The translations under genes were made by a program, and so were the position numbers. Of a DNA stretch of 39,537 nt, positions 1 through 8,839 are shown one piece after another. The DNA comes from Bacteroidetes bacterium B1(2017) (GTDB lineage: Bacteria > Bacteroidota > Bacteroidia > UKL13-3): contig NKJG01000015.1 in NCBI GenBank assembly GCA_002256395.1, positions 1 through 39,537 of the forward strand, read 5' to 3'. Under the pieces are notes generated by a model, which saw only the letters and a list, made by a program, of their open reading frames with translations, made no database searches and was not told where the DNA came from. Numbering within the stretch: position 1 is the first letter of the stretch; every line of letters starts with the position of its first letter.

Positions 1-42
1 AGAAATGCGATTTGTTACACCGTGTTTTCTTCAAAGCATAAA

Positions 43-76
43 AAAAGCCCCATAATCTATTGATTATGAGGCTTTT
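43..76 (-). terminator. Original tRNA-Asp terminator, now separated from the gene
   Basis: A long hairpin has arms AAAAGCC-C-CATAATC and GATTATG-A-GGCTTTT around a 4-base loop, with a run of A on the plus strand at its left. It is therefore an intrinsic terminator for minus-strand transcription. The two terminator differences between att copies lie in this hairpin; here the affected pair is A-T, in the right copy a wobble. This is presumably the chromosome's own copy, displaced by the insertion. Confidence 0.8.
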
Positions 77-82
77 ATTTCG

Positions 83-128
83 CGGTCTGGACGGGACTCG
101 AACCCGCGACCCCCTGCGTGACAGGCAG
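83..128 (-). pseudogene. tRNA-Asp 3' fragment at attL
   Basis: It contains the anticodon arm, variable region, T arm and 3' acceptor strand of tRNA-Asp, identical to the intact gene at 39412-39485. It lacks the 5' acceptor strand and the D arm; sequence beyond 128 is AT-rich element DNA. It cannot fold into a tRNA and is the by-product of integration. Confidence 0.9.
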
Positions 129-209
129 TAAGTTTTTGTTTTCTGATATTTTTCAATTTTTTATAAACTATTTATTATAAGTATTTTATAAATTATTATT
201 TTTTTATAA

Positions 210-241
210 TTTGGATTTTTTTTTGCTTTTTTATACATTTG
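210..241 (+). promoter_or_regulatory. Integrase promoter, Bacteroidota type
   Basis: TTTG at 210-213 is followed after 20 bases by TACATTTG at 234-241, an exact fit to the Bacteroidota -33 TTTG / -7 TAnnTTTG promoter. Transcription would start at about 247-249. That is almost on the ATG at 250, so either the message is nearly leaderless or the real start is the ATG at 283. The -7 box runs into the repeat at 240-262, which could let a protein bound there control the integrase. Confidence 0.65.
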
Positions 242-262
242 TTTAAACTATGTTTAAACCAG
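240..262. repeat. Element-end repeat, left copy (possible integrase or Xis arm site)
   Basis: This 23-bp unit consists of two GTTTAAAC palindromes separated by TAT. It matches 39321-39343 at 22 of 23 positions, in the same orientation. The two copies lie just inside the element ends. This placement suits arm-type binding sites for the integrase or a directionality factor. The left copy covers the integrase transcription start region and the ATG at 250. Binding is inferred, not shown. Confidence 0.6.
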
Positions 263-1503
263 TAACAAAACAAAAGCATCAAATGGCATCAGCAAGTGTA
301 GTCTTATTTAAATCCAAAACATTAAAAAATGGAGAACATCCAATCATGGTTAGGATTATAAAAGACAGGCAACCCAAATATTTATCAGTAGGCCATAGTT
401 GTAGTCAGGAGCTATGGGATTTTAAAAAAGAAATGCCCAAAAGAAAACATCCACATTTTACAGAACTCACGATTTTGATTGAGGCAAAAAAAGCTGAAGC
501 CAATAAAGCACTATTAAAAATAGAAAATGAAAACATTAGTTTTTCATCCCAAGATGTTAAAGCCAAACTGGTAAAACAAGTCCTTAAACTTTCTGTTTTT
601 GACTTTTTAGATAAAATAATAAAAGAACTAAAAGAGGCAGGGAAAATTGGGAATTCGAGAGTCTATTATGACCTCAGAAGAGTTTTAAAACTTTATATGG
701 GTGATAAGAAGTTAGCTTTCACTGATATCAAAAAAAGTTATTTGACAAAGTTTGAACAACATTTAAAATCAGAAGGACTCAATCCAAACACCATGAGTGT
801 TTACTTTCGTACTCTTAGAGCTACAATAAATAAAGCAATAGATCAAGAAATTTTAGGCAAAGGTGAAAATCCTTTTACTGAGTATTCTATTTCACATTTA
901 AAAAATGAGACCGAAAAAAGAGCTATTTCTAAAGAGGACGTAAAAAAAATTGAAGGTATCATTACAGCACAAAATACTCCGCTATCTCTAGCTCAAGATT
1001 TCTTTATGTTTAGCTATTATAGTTCAGGGACGAATTTTAAAGATGTAGCTTTGTTAAAATGGAAAAACTTAACGATAGTTCCAGAGGACATAATAATGGT
1101 TTATGTACGAAGCAAAACTGGCAAAAAAATAACTGTTAAGCTGCCACCTAAAGCTGTAGATATAATTCACAAGTATAAAAGCTTGACCTATGGCCCTGAA
1201 AACTATATTTTCCCTTTCCTTGACAGCCAAAGGCATATAAAACCAATGACTATTGCCAATAGGCTTAAAAAAACACTTCGAGCAGTAAATCTAAACCTAA
1301 AAGACCTGTGTAGAACTGCGGGTCTGGATGAAAGCCTAACCACCTATGTTGCCAGGCACACATTTGCTACAGCATTAAAGAAGTCCCTTGTTTCTACAGC
1401 AATAATAAGCGAAATGATGGGTCATAAATCTGAAGCAATTACCCAAATCTATCTTGATTCTTTCGATGATTCTGTGAAGTATGAGGCTAGTTTGAATTTG
1501 TAG
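250..1503 (+). CDS. int: Tyrosine recombinase / integrase, IntDOT-like
   Basis: This 417-residue site-specific recombinase would catalyse excision and integration at the tRNA-Asp site. Order: N-terminal arm-binding region (about 12-95, with the typical K-x-L-x-N-G-E-x-P-I stretch), SAM-like core-binding domain (about 110-215) and catalytic domain (about 225-410). Visible catalytic elements are ARHTFAT with R369-H370, MMGHKS (about 388-393) and the nucleophile Tyr401. The usual first catalytic Arg, in the SYYSSGTNF segment, is Ser259, and the H of the HxxR motif is Tyr (TYVARH). Both substitutions resemble the IntDOT/Bacteroidota subfamily, so activity is still likely. It lies next to attL, as expected. 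The ATG at 283 (MASASVVLFK) is an alternative start that fits the promoter better. Confidence 0.95.
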   Translation: MFKPVTKQKHQMASASVVLFKSKTLKNGEHPIMVRIIKDRQPKYLSVGHSCSQELWDFKKEMPKRKHPHFTELTILIEAKKAEANKALLKIENENISFSSQDVKAKLVKQVLKLSVFDFLDKIIKELKEAGKIGNSRVYYDLRRVLKLYMGDKKLAFTDIKKSYLTKFEQHLKSEGLNPNTMSVYFRTLRATINKAIDQEILGKGENPFTEYSISHLKNETEKRAISKEDVKKIEGIITAQNTPLSLAQDFFMFSYYSSGTNFKDVALLKWKNLTIVPEDIIMVYVRSKTGKKITVKLPPKAVDIIHKYKSLTYGPENYIFPFLDSQRHIKPMTIANRLKKTLRAVNLNLKDLCRTAGLDESLTTYVARHTFATALKKSLVSTAIISEMMGHKSEAITQIYLDSFDDSVKYEASLNL

Positions 1504-1948
1504 AAAATTATTATAGTCTTTCACACTTTAAAAAATATTAAATGTTCTTTGAGTGTAAAGTAAATCTCAATTTGAAATTTCTCTATCGTATTATATTTAC
1601 ATTCTATTAGATTTTGAATGGTTATTAAATTATCTTCCAAAATTTCATTAAGCTCTACAATAAATTGTTTTAGGATTTCGAAAAGCAGCTACAGGATTGA
1701 TATCTGACGGTCAATAATACCCAATTCTCGAATTATTCAATTAAGGCTTTATTTTACAAGGTTTTTTAAGAACCATACTTAGGAAGTTTGTTTAGCAAAT
1801 TTTGTAAAATACTAAAGGAACTTGATATCCTTTTTGCCATTATTACAGAATTCAAAAATATACAATTGCCAAATAATAAATTTTTTGATTTTTTATTTAG
1901 TGGTATGGATAGATTGTGTAGTATTGTGATAACCTATCCCTTTGAACC
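1504..1948. other. Intergenic region between integrase and surface-protein module
   Basis: I find no convincing gene in these 445 bases. A minus-strand open stretch of about 55 codons (1521-1688) has protein-like composition but no start codon and is not recognised; it could be a gene remnant. The last 80 bases hold the regulatory element at 1866-1912, which is shared with the region upstream of the free LytTR gene. Confidence 0.5.
1866..1912 (+). promoter_or_regulatory. Shared upstream element, copy A (sensor-kinase operon)
   Basis: The stretch starts TTGCCAAATA, has an AT-rich middle, and ends TTTTATTTAGTG then GGATA. It aligns with 5939-5984 with about three one-base gaps. Both copies lie upstream of genes of the LytTR module (kinase gene here, free LytTR gene there). 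This suggests a shared promoter or regulator site, plausibly for the LytTR proteins, but I do not see the classical LytTR direct-repeat consensus. The promoter core is not clear. Confidence 0.4.
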
Positions 1949-4900
1949 ATGAATCCCAATGGATTATTGAAATTTCGTAAGCTTTATTTTAGCATTTACT
2001 TATTAATGTTTCTAGTAAATTGTCTCACATTATATGCTCAAAAATATCCTCATAAAATTTTTACTATAAAAGATGGCCTATCAGCTATGCAGTGTACCTC
2101 CGTTTTCCAAGACAGCCGAGGTTTTTTATGGATAACCACAAAAAACGGCCTAAACAGATTTGATGGAAAGACCTTTAAAAAGTTTTACACAGTGGATGGA
2201 TTGGCAGATAATACTAAATTTAGCAGCATCGTTGAGCTGCCTAGCGGTGAGATATGTTTTTTGAATAGTAAATTCTTAGTGTTTTATGACAACACTTCCT
2301 TTAAGAAAATTCCTTTGCCTAAGGAGGTTGAAACCTATCAGTATGGAACTAGTTTATTTTTCAATTCTCGTCAGAAACAATTGATTTGTATTACCAATAA
2401 AGACAATTCAAATGAACCAAACAAAGTTTATCTATTTGATTTAAGTTCAAGGAAATTCAAGAGACTCATTTTTGACGAAATTTCCAAAGGTTGTTCTTTT
2501 TCACCTCAATATTTTGATTCAAAGAACTCTGTTTATTATGGTGTTGGTGTTAGTTTTAATAACATTTCTGAGGATATTTATAAATTGGATAACCATCTTA
2601 GATACGAAAAATTTATAGATTCATTTCCAGGTGAATTGGGGTCTTTTAATTATTCAAACGATAATCAACAGGTAATCAGGTATCGCAATCAGGCTGGAAC
2701 AGTGGAATTTGCCATCAAAGAAGGAGTTTCGGGATTTAAAAAATGGTTGACTTTGGATAAAAAAGAAGATCTTTTAGTGTTGAATGCTACAAAAAGTGAC
2801 CAACTAGTAGCAAATAAAAATCGAGTATACTATATTCCTAAAAACTCGAAAGAATTAAATTTATTGAATGATGGTTTTGTGGCAGGGTTATATAGCGTCA
2901 AATCAAAAGATGAGAAACTAATTTGGATGCCCACTGAAAAGGGCTTGTTACAGTTTACTAATAACGGCATTAGGCATTTCGACGAAAAGGATGCAGAGTA
3001 CGTATGGTCGGTAACCGAAGATAACCAAAGAAATATTTGGATGCTTTCTTATGAGGCACCAATCAAAGTCTTTAATGGCAAGACTGTTAGAGTTGAAAAC
3101 GGTCATTCAAAACTTTTTCCTTTTATTGGAAGTAGCAAAAACATTCATACTATTGCAGATGCTAATCGGTTTTATTATTCTGCCCAAAAAGACAAAAGAG
3201 GTACTTTGTGGTTGCCTAATTCAGCAAGCCAATTGGCATATCAAAATAATAAATTCAATAGAATTAAGGAATATGGAGCTTATTTTAATTTTTATGACTC
3301 TGAACACGACTACATTTTTCAAGGAAGTGCATTGGGAATAGGTATTTACCCAGCCTTGACTCCAGAAAATGAACTATTCTTGAAAGGGGGGGAAGACTTA
3401 CTGCTATATTCTAACTATATGTATATCTATAAAGACCGTAAAAAACGCTATTGGCTTGGTGGTTGGGGCGGTATGAATAGGTTTGAAACTTTTGAGGATA
3501 TTTTTAAGAAAAAATCTAAAGAATATAGTCAAGCCAAAAAAAATATACCATTTAAAGGATTTATGACGATGTTTGAAGATGTAGATGGTACTTTATGGGT
3601 CGGTACAGTGGATGGATTGTATTATTATGTGGAAAGTAAAGATTCTTGGGAAAAGGTGATGTCAAGCCAAATCAAAAAGTTCGTACCAATAATAGGACAA
3701 GTATCTGATGATAAGTTGATTGTTGGAGTTGATGAGGGTCTAATGATTTTGGATAGGCATAAACTCAAAGCAAATAAGCCAGCACTTTTAAAACTGTATA
3801 ACTATCACAATGGTTTTGAAGGTTTAGAGCCTGGACAGAGTGGTCTCTTTAAAGATTCCAATGGAAGGCTCTGGATTACTTCGGGATCTGTTTTGAGTGT
3901 TATAGAACCCAAAAAGCTTGATTTGGAAAATAATGCATTGGTGCCATATATTGAAAAAGTTAATAAAACACCAGTTAGCTTTTTTCAAAAAGAGCCATTG
4001 GTTCTACAAGAGAATGAAGTCCATTTGGAGGTTGGAGCCAATGGATTTAATAGACCCATGGAGTCGCAATATAGCATAAAAGTTGATGGCAGCAGTTGGA
4101 GTGCTTGGCAGAAATCGTCTGAATATTTTGTATCGGCCTTGACCAACGGAATTCATCAAATTCAAGTCAGGGCTAAAACAGAGGGCATATTGGAGGAGCA
4201 TTTGGTGCCAGTAGAAATGAAGGTTGATATACAAGCACCATTTTATGAATCGCCCAACTTTAGCTTATATCTAGGAATAGCTTGTGCTATTCTATTTACT
4301 TGGTTTTTATATTCTTTTTTTAAGGCGAGGTATGAAAAAAGAAAACTTGCAGAAAAAGAACGTACAATAAATTATCTGCAAATACAAACGCTACAGGCTC
4401 AACTCAATCCTCACTTTTTGTTCAATGCATTGAGTTCTTTACAATATCTTATACTCAAAAACGAGACTGTTCTTGCCAATAAAAGCCTCACAAAGCTTGC
4501 CAGCTTAATGCGGGGTTATTTAGAGTCAAGTGTGGTGGCGAATAATCCACGTATTCGGAAAAATGAGATAAGTTTGAGACACAAAATAGAGCTGTTAAAT
4601 TCTTATTTGGAATTAGAGAGTATTCAGCATCAGGAAAAATTCGATTATAAGATAGAATATGCAGAGGATTTACCTTTGGACAGTATAAAATTTCCACCAC
4701 TTATCATTCAGCCATTTGTCGAAAATGCCATAAAACACGGCTTGGTACACAAAAAAGATAAAGGGCATTTACGAATTAAGTTTGAACATATAGAAGAGGA
4801 ATTAGTCTGCACAATCGATGACGACGGCATAGGCAGAGTTGCCGCAGCCGAAATCAAACGGCGGTCGGAGCATTCTTACAAATCATATGGAACACACTTG

Positions 4901-5017
4901 GTGTACGAACGTGTGAAATTGCTGAATGAGTCTGATTATGAGATAACTATTCAAACCATAGATAAGCCACAAGGAACCACCGTAATAATAAAAATACAAC
5001 AAAAATATGAAAATTAG
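1949..5017 (+). CDS. Propeller-type sensor histidine kinase, LytS/His_kinase family
   Basis: This 1022-residue membrane sensor kinase begins with a signal peptide (to about residue 30, ending YAQ). Two-component-regulator propeller repeats follow, with typical GLWVGT/GLNRFDG-like blades (for example FLWITTKNGLNRFDG and TLWVGTVDGLYYY). A Y_Y_Y domain (about 690-755) and one membrane helix (about 770-792) come next. The cytoplasmic half is a PF06580-type kinase with NPHFLFN (phosphoacceptor His822), the N-box in QPFVENAIKHGL and a DDDGIG ATP-binding motif. Its last 11 bases overlap the LytTR response regulator gene, its evident partner. The external ligand is unknown. Together they probably control the surface-protein genes downstream. 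The hybrid family is common in Bacteroidota, where propeller sensors often respond to environmental polymers. Confidence 0.92.
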   Translation: MNPNGLLKFRKLYFSIYLLMFLVNCLTLYAQKYPHKIFTIKDGLSAMQCTSVFQDSRGFLWITTKNGLNRFDGKTFKKFYTVDGLADNTKFSSIVELPSGEICFLNSKFLVFYDNTSFKKIPLPKEVETYQYGTSLFFNSRQKQLICITNKDNSNEPNKVYLFDLSSRKFKRLIFDEISKGCSFSPQYFDSKNSVYYGVGVSFNNISEDIYKLDNHLRYEKFIDSFPGELGSFNYSNDNQQVIRYRNQAGTVEFAIKEGVSGFKKWLTLDKKEDLLVLNATKSDQLVANKNRVYYIPKNSKELNLLNDGFVAGLYSVKSKDEKLIWMPTEKGLLQFTNNGIRHFDEKDAEYVWSVTEDNQRNIWMLSYEAPIKVFNGKTVRVENGHSKLFPFIGSSKNIHTIADANRFYYSAQKDKRGTLWLPNSASQLAYQNNKFNRIKEYGAYFNFYDSEHDYIFQGSALGIGIYPALTPENELFLKGGEDLLLYSNYMYIYKDRKKRYWLGGWGGMNRFETFEDIFKKKSKEYSQAKKNIPFKGFMTMFEDVDGTLWVGTVDGLYYYVESKDSWEKVMSSQIKKFVPIIGQVSDDKLIVGVDEGLMILDRHKLKANKPALLKLYNYHNGFEGLEPGQSGLFKDSNGRLWITSGSVLSVIEPKKLDLENNALVPYIEKVNKTPVSFFQKEPLVLQENEVHLEVGANGFNRPMESQYSIKVDGSSWSAWQKSSEYFVSALTNGIHQIQVRAKTEGILEEHLVPVEMKVDIQAPFYESPNFSLYLGIACAILFTWFLYSFFKARYEKRKLAEKERTINYLQIQTLQAQLNPHFLFNALSSLQYLILKNETVLANKSLTKLASLMRGYLESSVVANNPRIRKNEISLRHKIELLNSYLELESIQHQEKFDYKIEYAEDLPLDSIKFPPLIIQPFVENAIKHGLVHKKDKGHLRIKFEHIEEELVCTIDDDGIGRVAAAEIKRRSEHSYKSYGTHLVYERVKLLNESDYEITIQTIDKPQGTTVIIKIQQKYEN

Positions 5018-5837
5018 AACCATACTCGTGGAGGACAATCCCAAGATAAGAGAGTCCTTAGGCATATTACTTAAGTCGAACTTTGATGATATAGAAATAA
5101 TTGGGGAAGCTGAAGGTGTTGAAGACGGCGAAGAAATAATAAAAAGCCTAGAACCCGATTTTGTGATATTTGACATCGACATCATCAACGGGACGAGCTT
5201 TGATATTTTGACGAATCTGAAAAGTAAGGGTGGCGTGGCCTTTAAATTTATTTTTCTTACGGCACACAGCAACACCGAAAATACAATAAAGGCCATAAAG
5301 TATTCGGCGAACGATTTTTTAGTAAAGCCATTGGATGAAGCGATGCTCAAGGACTCCGTTTCAGTCATTATAGAAAGTATAAAACAAAAACAAGATCAGA
5401 ATCATAAGCTGGACTTACTACTAGAATTGTTAGAAAATCCCAGCAACCTAAACCAGCGAATAGGTGTGCAAACTGCCAAAGGACAGATTCAAAATGTAAT
5501 ACTAAAAGACGTAATATATCTAAAGTCCGACGGCATTTTGACAATCTTTAAGTTTAATAACGGCTCAGAGCTGAAGGGCTTCAAAAACATAGGCTTTTAT
5601 GCGGATAACCTATGTCGCGACTATGACTTCATACAGGTACATCAAAGCATTTTAGTAAATCTCAATTACCTCAAAACCTTTACGCCTGCCACCAAAAAAG
5701 TATTGCTGGTCAACGGCACGGAGCTGGAAGCCTCTAGAAACGGCACCAAGGTTTTGAAAGAGTACCTTATGGGATTTTCCCCATCCAGACTAAAGTTAGG
5801 TTTTATGAAAGATTTACTGGTAAAGTTGAGAATTTAG
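5007..5837 (+). CDS. LytTR-family response regulator
   Basis: This 276-residue protein has an N-terminal receiver domain (about 1-120): acidic pair E9-D10, phosphoacceptor D56 in FDIDI, the FLTAHS segment and Lys in LVKPLD. A C-terminal LytTR DNA-binding domain (about 150-255) follows, with the usual L-K-S-D-G and V-H-Q-S-I-L-V-N-L motifs. It overlaps the end of the kinase gene, so the two are translationally coupled and form a two-component pair. It probably activates the adjoining secreted-protein genes, though the targets are inferred only from position. The last 25 residues extend past the LytTR domain. Confidence 0.93.
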   Translation: MKIRTILVEDNPKIRESLGILLKSNFDDIEIIGEAEGVEDGEEIIKSLEPDFVIFDIDIINGTSFDILTNLKSKGGVAFKFIFLTAHSNTENTIKAIKYSANDFLVKPLDEAMLKDSVSVIIESIKQKQDQNHKLDLLLELLENPSNLNQRIGVQTAKGQIQNVILKDVIYLKSDGILTIFKFNNGSELKGFKNIGFYADNLCRDYDFIQVHQSILVNLNYLKTFTPATKKVLLVNGTELEASRNGTKVLKEYLMGFSPSRLKLGFMKDLLVKLRI

Positions 5838-5938
5838 TTCGTTTGCTAGATTTTCACTAGTGGTGTTTTCGGTGTTTTTAAAATGTTTTAATATCTTGAA
5901 AGGTATATGGCAATATTTTTATAATGCAAAACCTGCAT

Positions 5939-5984
5939 TTACCAAATATTATAAATTTCGACCGAATTTTATTTAGTGATTGAT
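5939..5984 (+). promoter_or_regulatory. Shared upstream element, copy B (free LytTR gene)
   Basis: It contains TTACCAAATA, an AT-rich middle and ATTTTATTTAGTG followed by GATA, resembling the element upstream of the kinase gene at 1866-1912. It lies across the 5' boundary of the small LytTR gene; if it is a promoter, translation of that gene more likely starts at the ATG at 6033 than at 5976. Confidence 0.4.
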
Positions 5985-6032
5985 ATACCTATAAATATTC
6001 TTGAGATTTGGGTGTTAAAATATCCTAAAACT

Positions 6033-6299
6033 ATGAAAGAAAATTTATCTGACACTTTCAATATCACGCATCTGGAGGCCTCTACCAACTACACCATTTT
6101 TCACTTCAAAGATGGTCATAAAGAGATACACGCCTACACCCTCAAAAAATACGAAAAAGAATTTTCACAAACCAAAGCCTTCTCCCGCATCCACCGCCGT
6201 TTTTTGGTCAATCGTGATTTTATAGCTTCGCACAATGAGAGCGAGGTGCTTCTTTATAGTGGGAAGCGGTTACCTTTGGCAAGAAGGAGGAGGTTATAG
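6033..6299 (+). CDS. Stand-alone LytTR DNA-binding protein
   Basis: This is a small transcription regulator made of a LytTR domain only, about 88 residues from this start. It has the LEASTNYTIFHFKDG segment, then FSRIHRRFLVN and a terminal basic run (LARRRRL), which match the LytTR fold. There is no receiver domain, so it cannot be phosphorylated in the usual way and may act constitutively or bind together with the full response regulator. An upstream ATG at 5976 would add 19 residues without domain similarity. I prefer 6033 because the regulatory element at 5939-5984 overlaps the longer start. The gene sits directly ahead of the secreted-protein genes. Confidence 0.8.
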   Translation: MKENLSDTFNITHLEASTNYTIFHFKDGHKEIHAYTLKKYEKEFSQTKAFSRIHRRFLVNRDFIASHNESEVLLYSGKRLPLARRRRL

Positions 6300-6321
6300 T
6301 TTGATTTTAAATACTTTACAA

Positions 6322-8838
6322 ATGAAAATAGTAATAATTCAATTAATTTCAATTCTTCTTATTTCTAATACGTCATATTCGCAATCTTCAATCGAAGAAT
6401 TTCTTTATGGACCTACCGATAGCACATTTATTCCATATAGGAGAGCAAACGCAACCACATTTGTTCACAATAATATAGGTTTTTTAGTATGTGGCACTGA
6501 TAAAACATTATGGCCTCATGTCAAACGTAAAGATTTATGGGCTTTTGATATGACAACTAAAGTATGGACAAAAAAAGCCAATTTCCCAGGATCTTTTTCC
6601 GAAAGAGGTGCCGCCTTTGTAATAGATGATAAAGCTTATTTTTACCCTGGTGGTTCAAAGGAATTTTGGCAATATGACATTTTAAACGACTCTTGGATGA
6701 GAAAAAGTGACTTTTTTGAAGATCGATATAGCCCAAGCAGTTTTACTATTAATAATACTGGATATTTAGGTTTTGGACACAAAGTAGGGTTGAATCCCTA
6801 CAAAAATGATTTATATAAATATGAACCAGTAACTGATACCTGGACCCAAATGGCATCTTTGCCAGGTTCTGGCAGGTCCGAAGCTACTACCTGTACATAC
6901 AATGACAAAGGATTTATACTAGGAGGTACAAACCTTTACACTCTCGATGATTTTTGGGAATATAATGCTACACTTAATAGTTGGACTCAAAAAGCTAGTT
7001 ACAATTTACACCCAATTAGACGAGCGATTGGTTTTTCTTTAGGGAATTTACTTTATTTTGGACTTGGCCGAAATGATAATTATACGAGAAGTGAATATAA
7101 GAATCAACCTTATTTAAGTATATATAACCCCGCAACCAATAGTTGGAATTTAGGTGGAAGTCTTGGTGATGCCAGAGAACAAGCGTTTTGCTTTACCTAT
7201 GGAAATACAGCATTTTGGGGTGGAGGATTTGCAGAAAGAGAACCTGATTATTTACAGAAAAAATTTGATTTTAAGAGTTATTCAAATGGAGCACAAACTG
7301 TAATAATAAATCAAGAAGATTATATCTTAAGTCATCGTCCATTTGGATTTTCGCTATACAATAATCTGTATGTTGGGAATTATACTAGTTTTATGATGTA
7401 TGACAATCAATTAAATATTTGGATAAAAAAAACGCTTCCTTCGGGAATAAATTTGGAAGGTGCCAATAGTTTTGTTTACAATAATTACGGATTTTTATAT
7501 GACACCTACAATAGGAGGTTATTTAGGTTTGACCCATCATTAAATACTTGGACATTATACTCTAGTAATAATATTTTACCTCGGTCAACTAATTACAGTA
7601 CAGCTTTTGTGAATGATAATAAAGTTTATATAACAGCGGGAGACAATACCGACCTAATTGAAATAAATCTTGATACTAAAGTATGGATAAAAAAAAATAA
7701 GATTCCAATATCACCTAGGGAGGGTTTGGTTTCTTTTTCTATAGGAAATAAAGGATACTTAGGGTTGGGGGCAGACCCAAATAACGGCAATAGGTTTATT
7801 GACTTTTATGAATATGACGCATCAAATGATACTTGGATAAGGAAAAAGAATTTTGAAATTACTACACAAACTATATCTGCAGGGACTGGTATAGGCATTA
7901 ATGGGAAAGGACACATTTTTGGCGGCAATAATGGACTACAATGGAATACAGGAGTGGATTTGAACTACTTTTATTGTGTTTATGACCCAGAACAAGATGA
8001 TTGGGTTAATTACCAAATTCCGTATAGTAACATAACTTCTAATAGACCAATAGCGGTAGAATTAGATGGATATATATATGGAGGAGCAGGTGAAAATAAA
8101 ACACAATTTCTAAGTAAAATTTCACTTTGTGATATTCCAACTCCTATAATTTTATCCCAAAAAACGTGCAATTCAGATTCATTAATTCTTAAAGCCCAAG
8201 GTTGTTCGGGATTGGCAAGATGGGATGTATTCGTTGATAATATTCAAATTTATGACTTACATGTTGCTGACTCCATAAAGGTTAGGCTTAATGGTACTCA
8301 AAATGAAGTTTCACTGAATTGTAGAAGTATGGTAAATATTTGCCAAAGTAGTAGAAGAAAAGTAGGTTTTGAAAAACAAGTAATAAATACGGTTTATAGA
8401 CCATATGTTTATCAAAACAATATAAATGGGTATTCTGGGGGTAGATATTATTTATATGCAGGACAATGTGGTGAAGGAAAAGTAAAATGGTTTAAGAATC
8501 CTAATCTTGAAAATTCCATTTTTGATGAAAATGTTTATATTACTGAAAACCTACAAGAAAATACTATTTATTCTGCAAAGTGCTCAATAGACGGTTGCCT
8601 ATCTCCCCCTTCTGAAATTTCCATTAATATTATAAAATGTCCAAATGAAATAAATATGACTGAGGGTAATCAATTTGGGGGAGATCTTTCTGCAACTCAA
8701 AAAATTATAAGTACGACTTCTACGCTAATACAAACGCCTACAAATTTTAGTGCTGGTAATTCAATTGAATTATTACCTGGTTTTTTAGCTGAGGAAGCTG
8801 TATTTTTTGCTGAAATTAAAACATGTAATCATGAATAA
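6322..8838 (+). CDS. Secreted Kelch-repeat protein with GCX-like C-terminal tail
   Basis: This protein of about 838 residues starts with a signal peptide (MKIVIIQLISILLISN, cleavage near SYSQ). Most of it is Kelch/galactose-oxidase-type beta-propeller repeats, each with a G-F/Y-L-x-G-G segment and a later Y-D-x-x-x-N-x-W unit (for example YEPVTDTWTQM and YDASNDTWIRK). Cys-containing Ig-like regions follow. The last 65 residues (NFSAGNSIELLPGF..., FFAEIKTCNHE) resemble the 3-coathanger/GCX_COOH sorting-type domain of Bacteroidota surface proteins. An ATG at 6235 overlaps the LytTR gene and lacks the signal peptide at its N-terminus, so 6322 is the likely start. It is an extracellular adhesin-like protein of unknown ligand. 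The stop codon is one base from the start of the next gene. Confidence 0.87.
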   Translation: MKIVIIQLISILLISNTSYSQSSIEEFLYGPTDSTFIPYRRANATTFVHNNIGFLVCGTDKTLWPHVKRKDLWAFDMTTKVWTKKANFPGSFSERGAAFVIDDKAYFYPGGSKEFWQYDILNDSWMRKSDFFEDRYSPSSFTINNTGYLGFGHKVGLNPYKNDLYKYEPVTDTWTQMASLPGSGRSEATTCTYNDKGFILGGTNLYTLDDFWEYNATLNSWTQKASYNLHPIRRAIGFSLGNLLYFGLGRNDNYTRSEYKNQPYLSIYNPATNSWNLGGSLGDAREQAFCFTYGNTAFWGGGFAEREPDYLQKKFDFKSYSNGAQTVIINQEDYILSHRPFGFSLYNNLYVGNYTSFMMYDNQLNIWIKKTLPSGINLEGANSFVYNNYGFLYDTYNRRLFRFDPSLNTWTLYSSNNILPRSTNYSTAFVNDNKVYITAGDNTDLIEINLDTKVWIKKNKIPISPREGLVSFSIGNKGYLGLGADPNNGNRFIDFYEYDASNDTWIRKKNFEITTQTISAGTGIGINGKGHIFGGNNGLQWNTGVDLNYFYCVYDPEQDDWVNYQIPYSNITSNRPIAVELDGYIYGGAGENKTQFLSKISLCDIPTPIILSQKTCNSDSLILKAQGCSGLARWDVFVDNIQIYDLHVADSIKVRLNGTQNEVSLNCRSMVNICQSSRRKVGFEKQVINTVYRPYVYQNNINGYSGGRYYLYAGQCGEGKVKWFKNPNLENSIFDENVYITENLQENTIYSAKCSIDGCLSPPSEISINIIKCPNEINMTEGNQFGGDLSATQKIISTTSTLIQTPTNFSAGNSIELLPGFLAEEAVFFAEIKTCNHE

Positions 8839-8839
8839 T

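Larger units (their letters stand above)
41..128. repeat. attL direct repeat (tRNA-Asp 3' half plus terminator)
   Basis: It matches 39370-39457 at 86 of 88 positions. The differences are at 52 and 59 (a here, g in the right copy). The last 69 bases, 60-128, are identical. Identity ends inside the tRNA, just past the anticodon arm. Strand exchange most likely occurs in the identical part, probably near the anticodon loop, but the exact crossover cannot be placed from one sequence. Confidence 0.93.

Noticed and set aside
83..128. A second functional tRNA-Asp at the left end
   Set aside because: Only the 3' half is present; identity with the real gene ends at 128 and the 5' acceptor strand and D arm are absent.
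1521..1688. Minus-strand open stretch of about 55 codons after the integrase
   Set aside because: It has no ATG, GTG or TTG start in a useful place and no recognised family; open length alone is weak evidence in AT-rich DNA.
4883..5368. Minus-strand open frame of 161 codons over the kinase/regulator junction
   Set aside because: It is a shadow of two well-supported plus-strand genes, with no recognisable domain.
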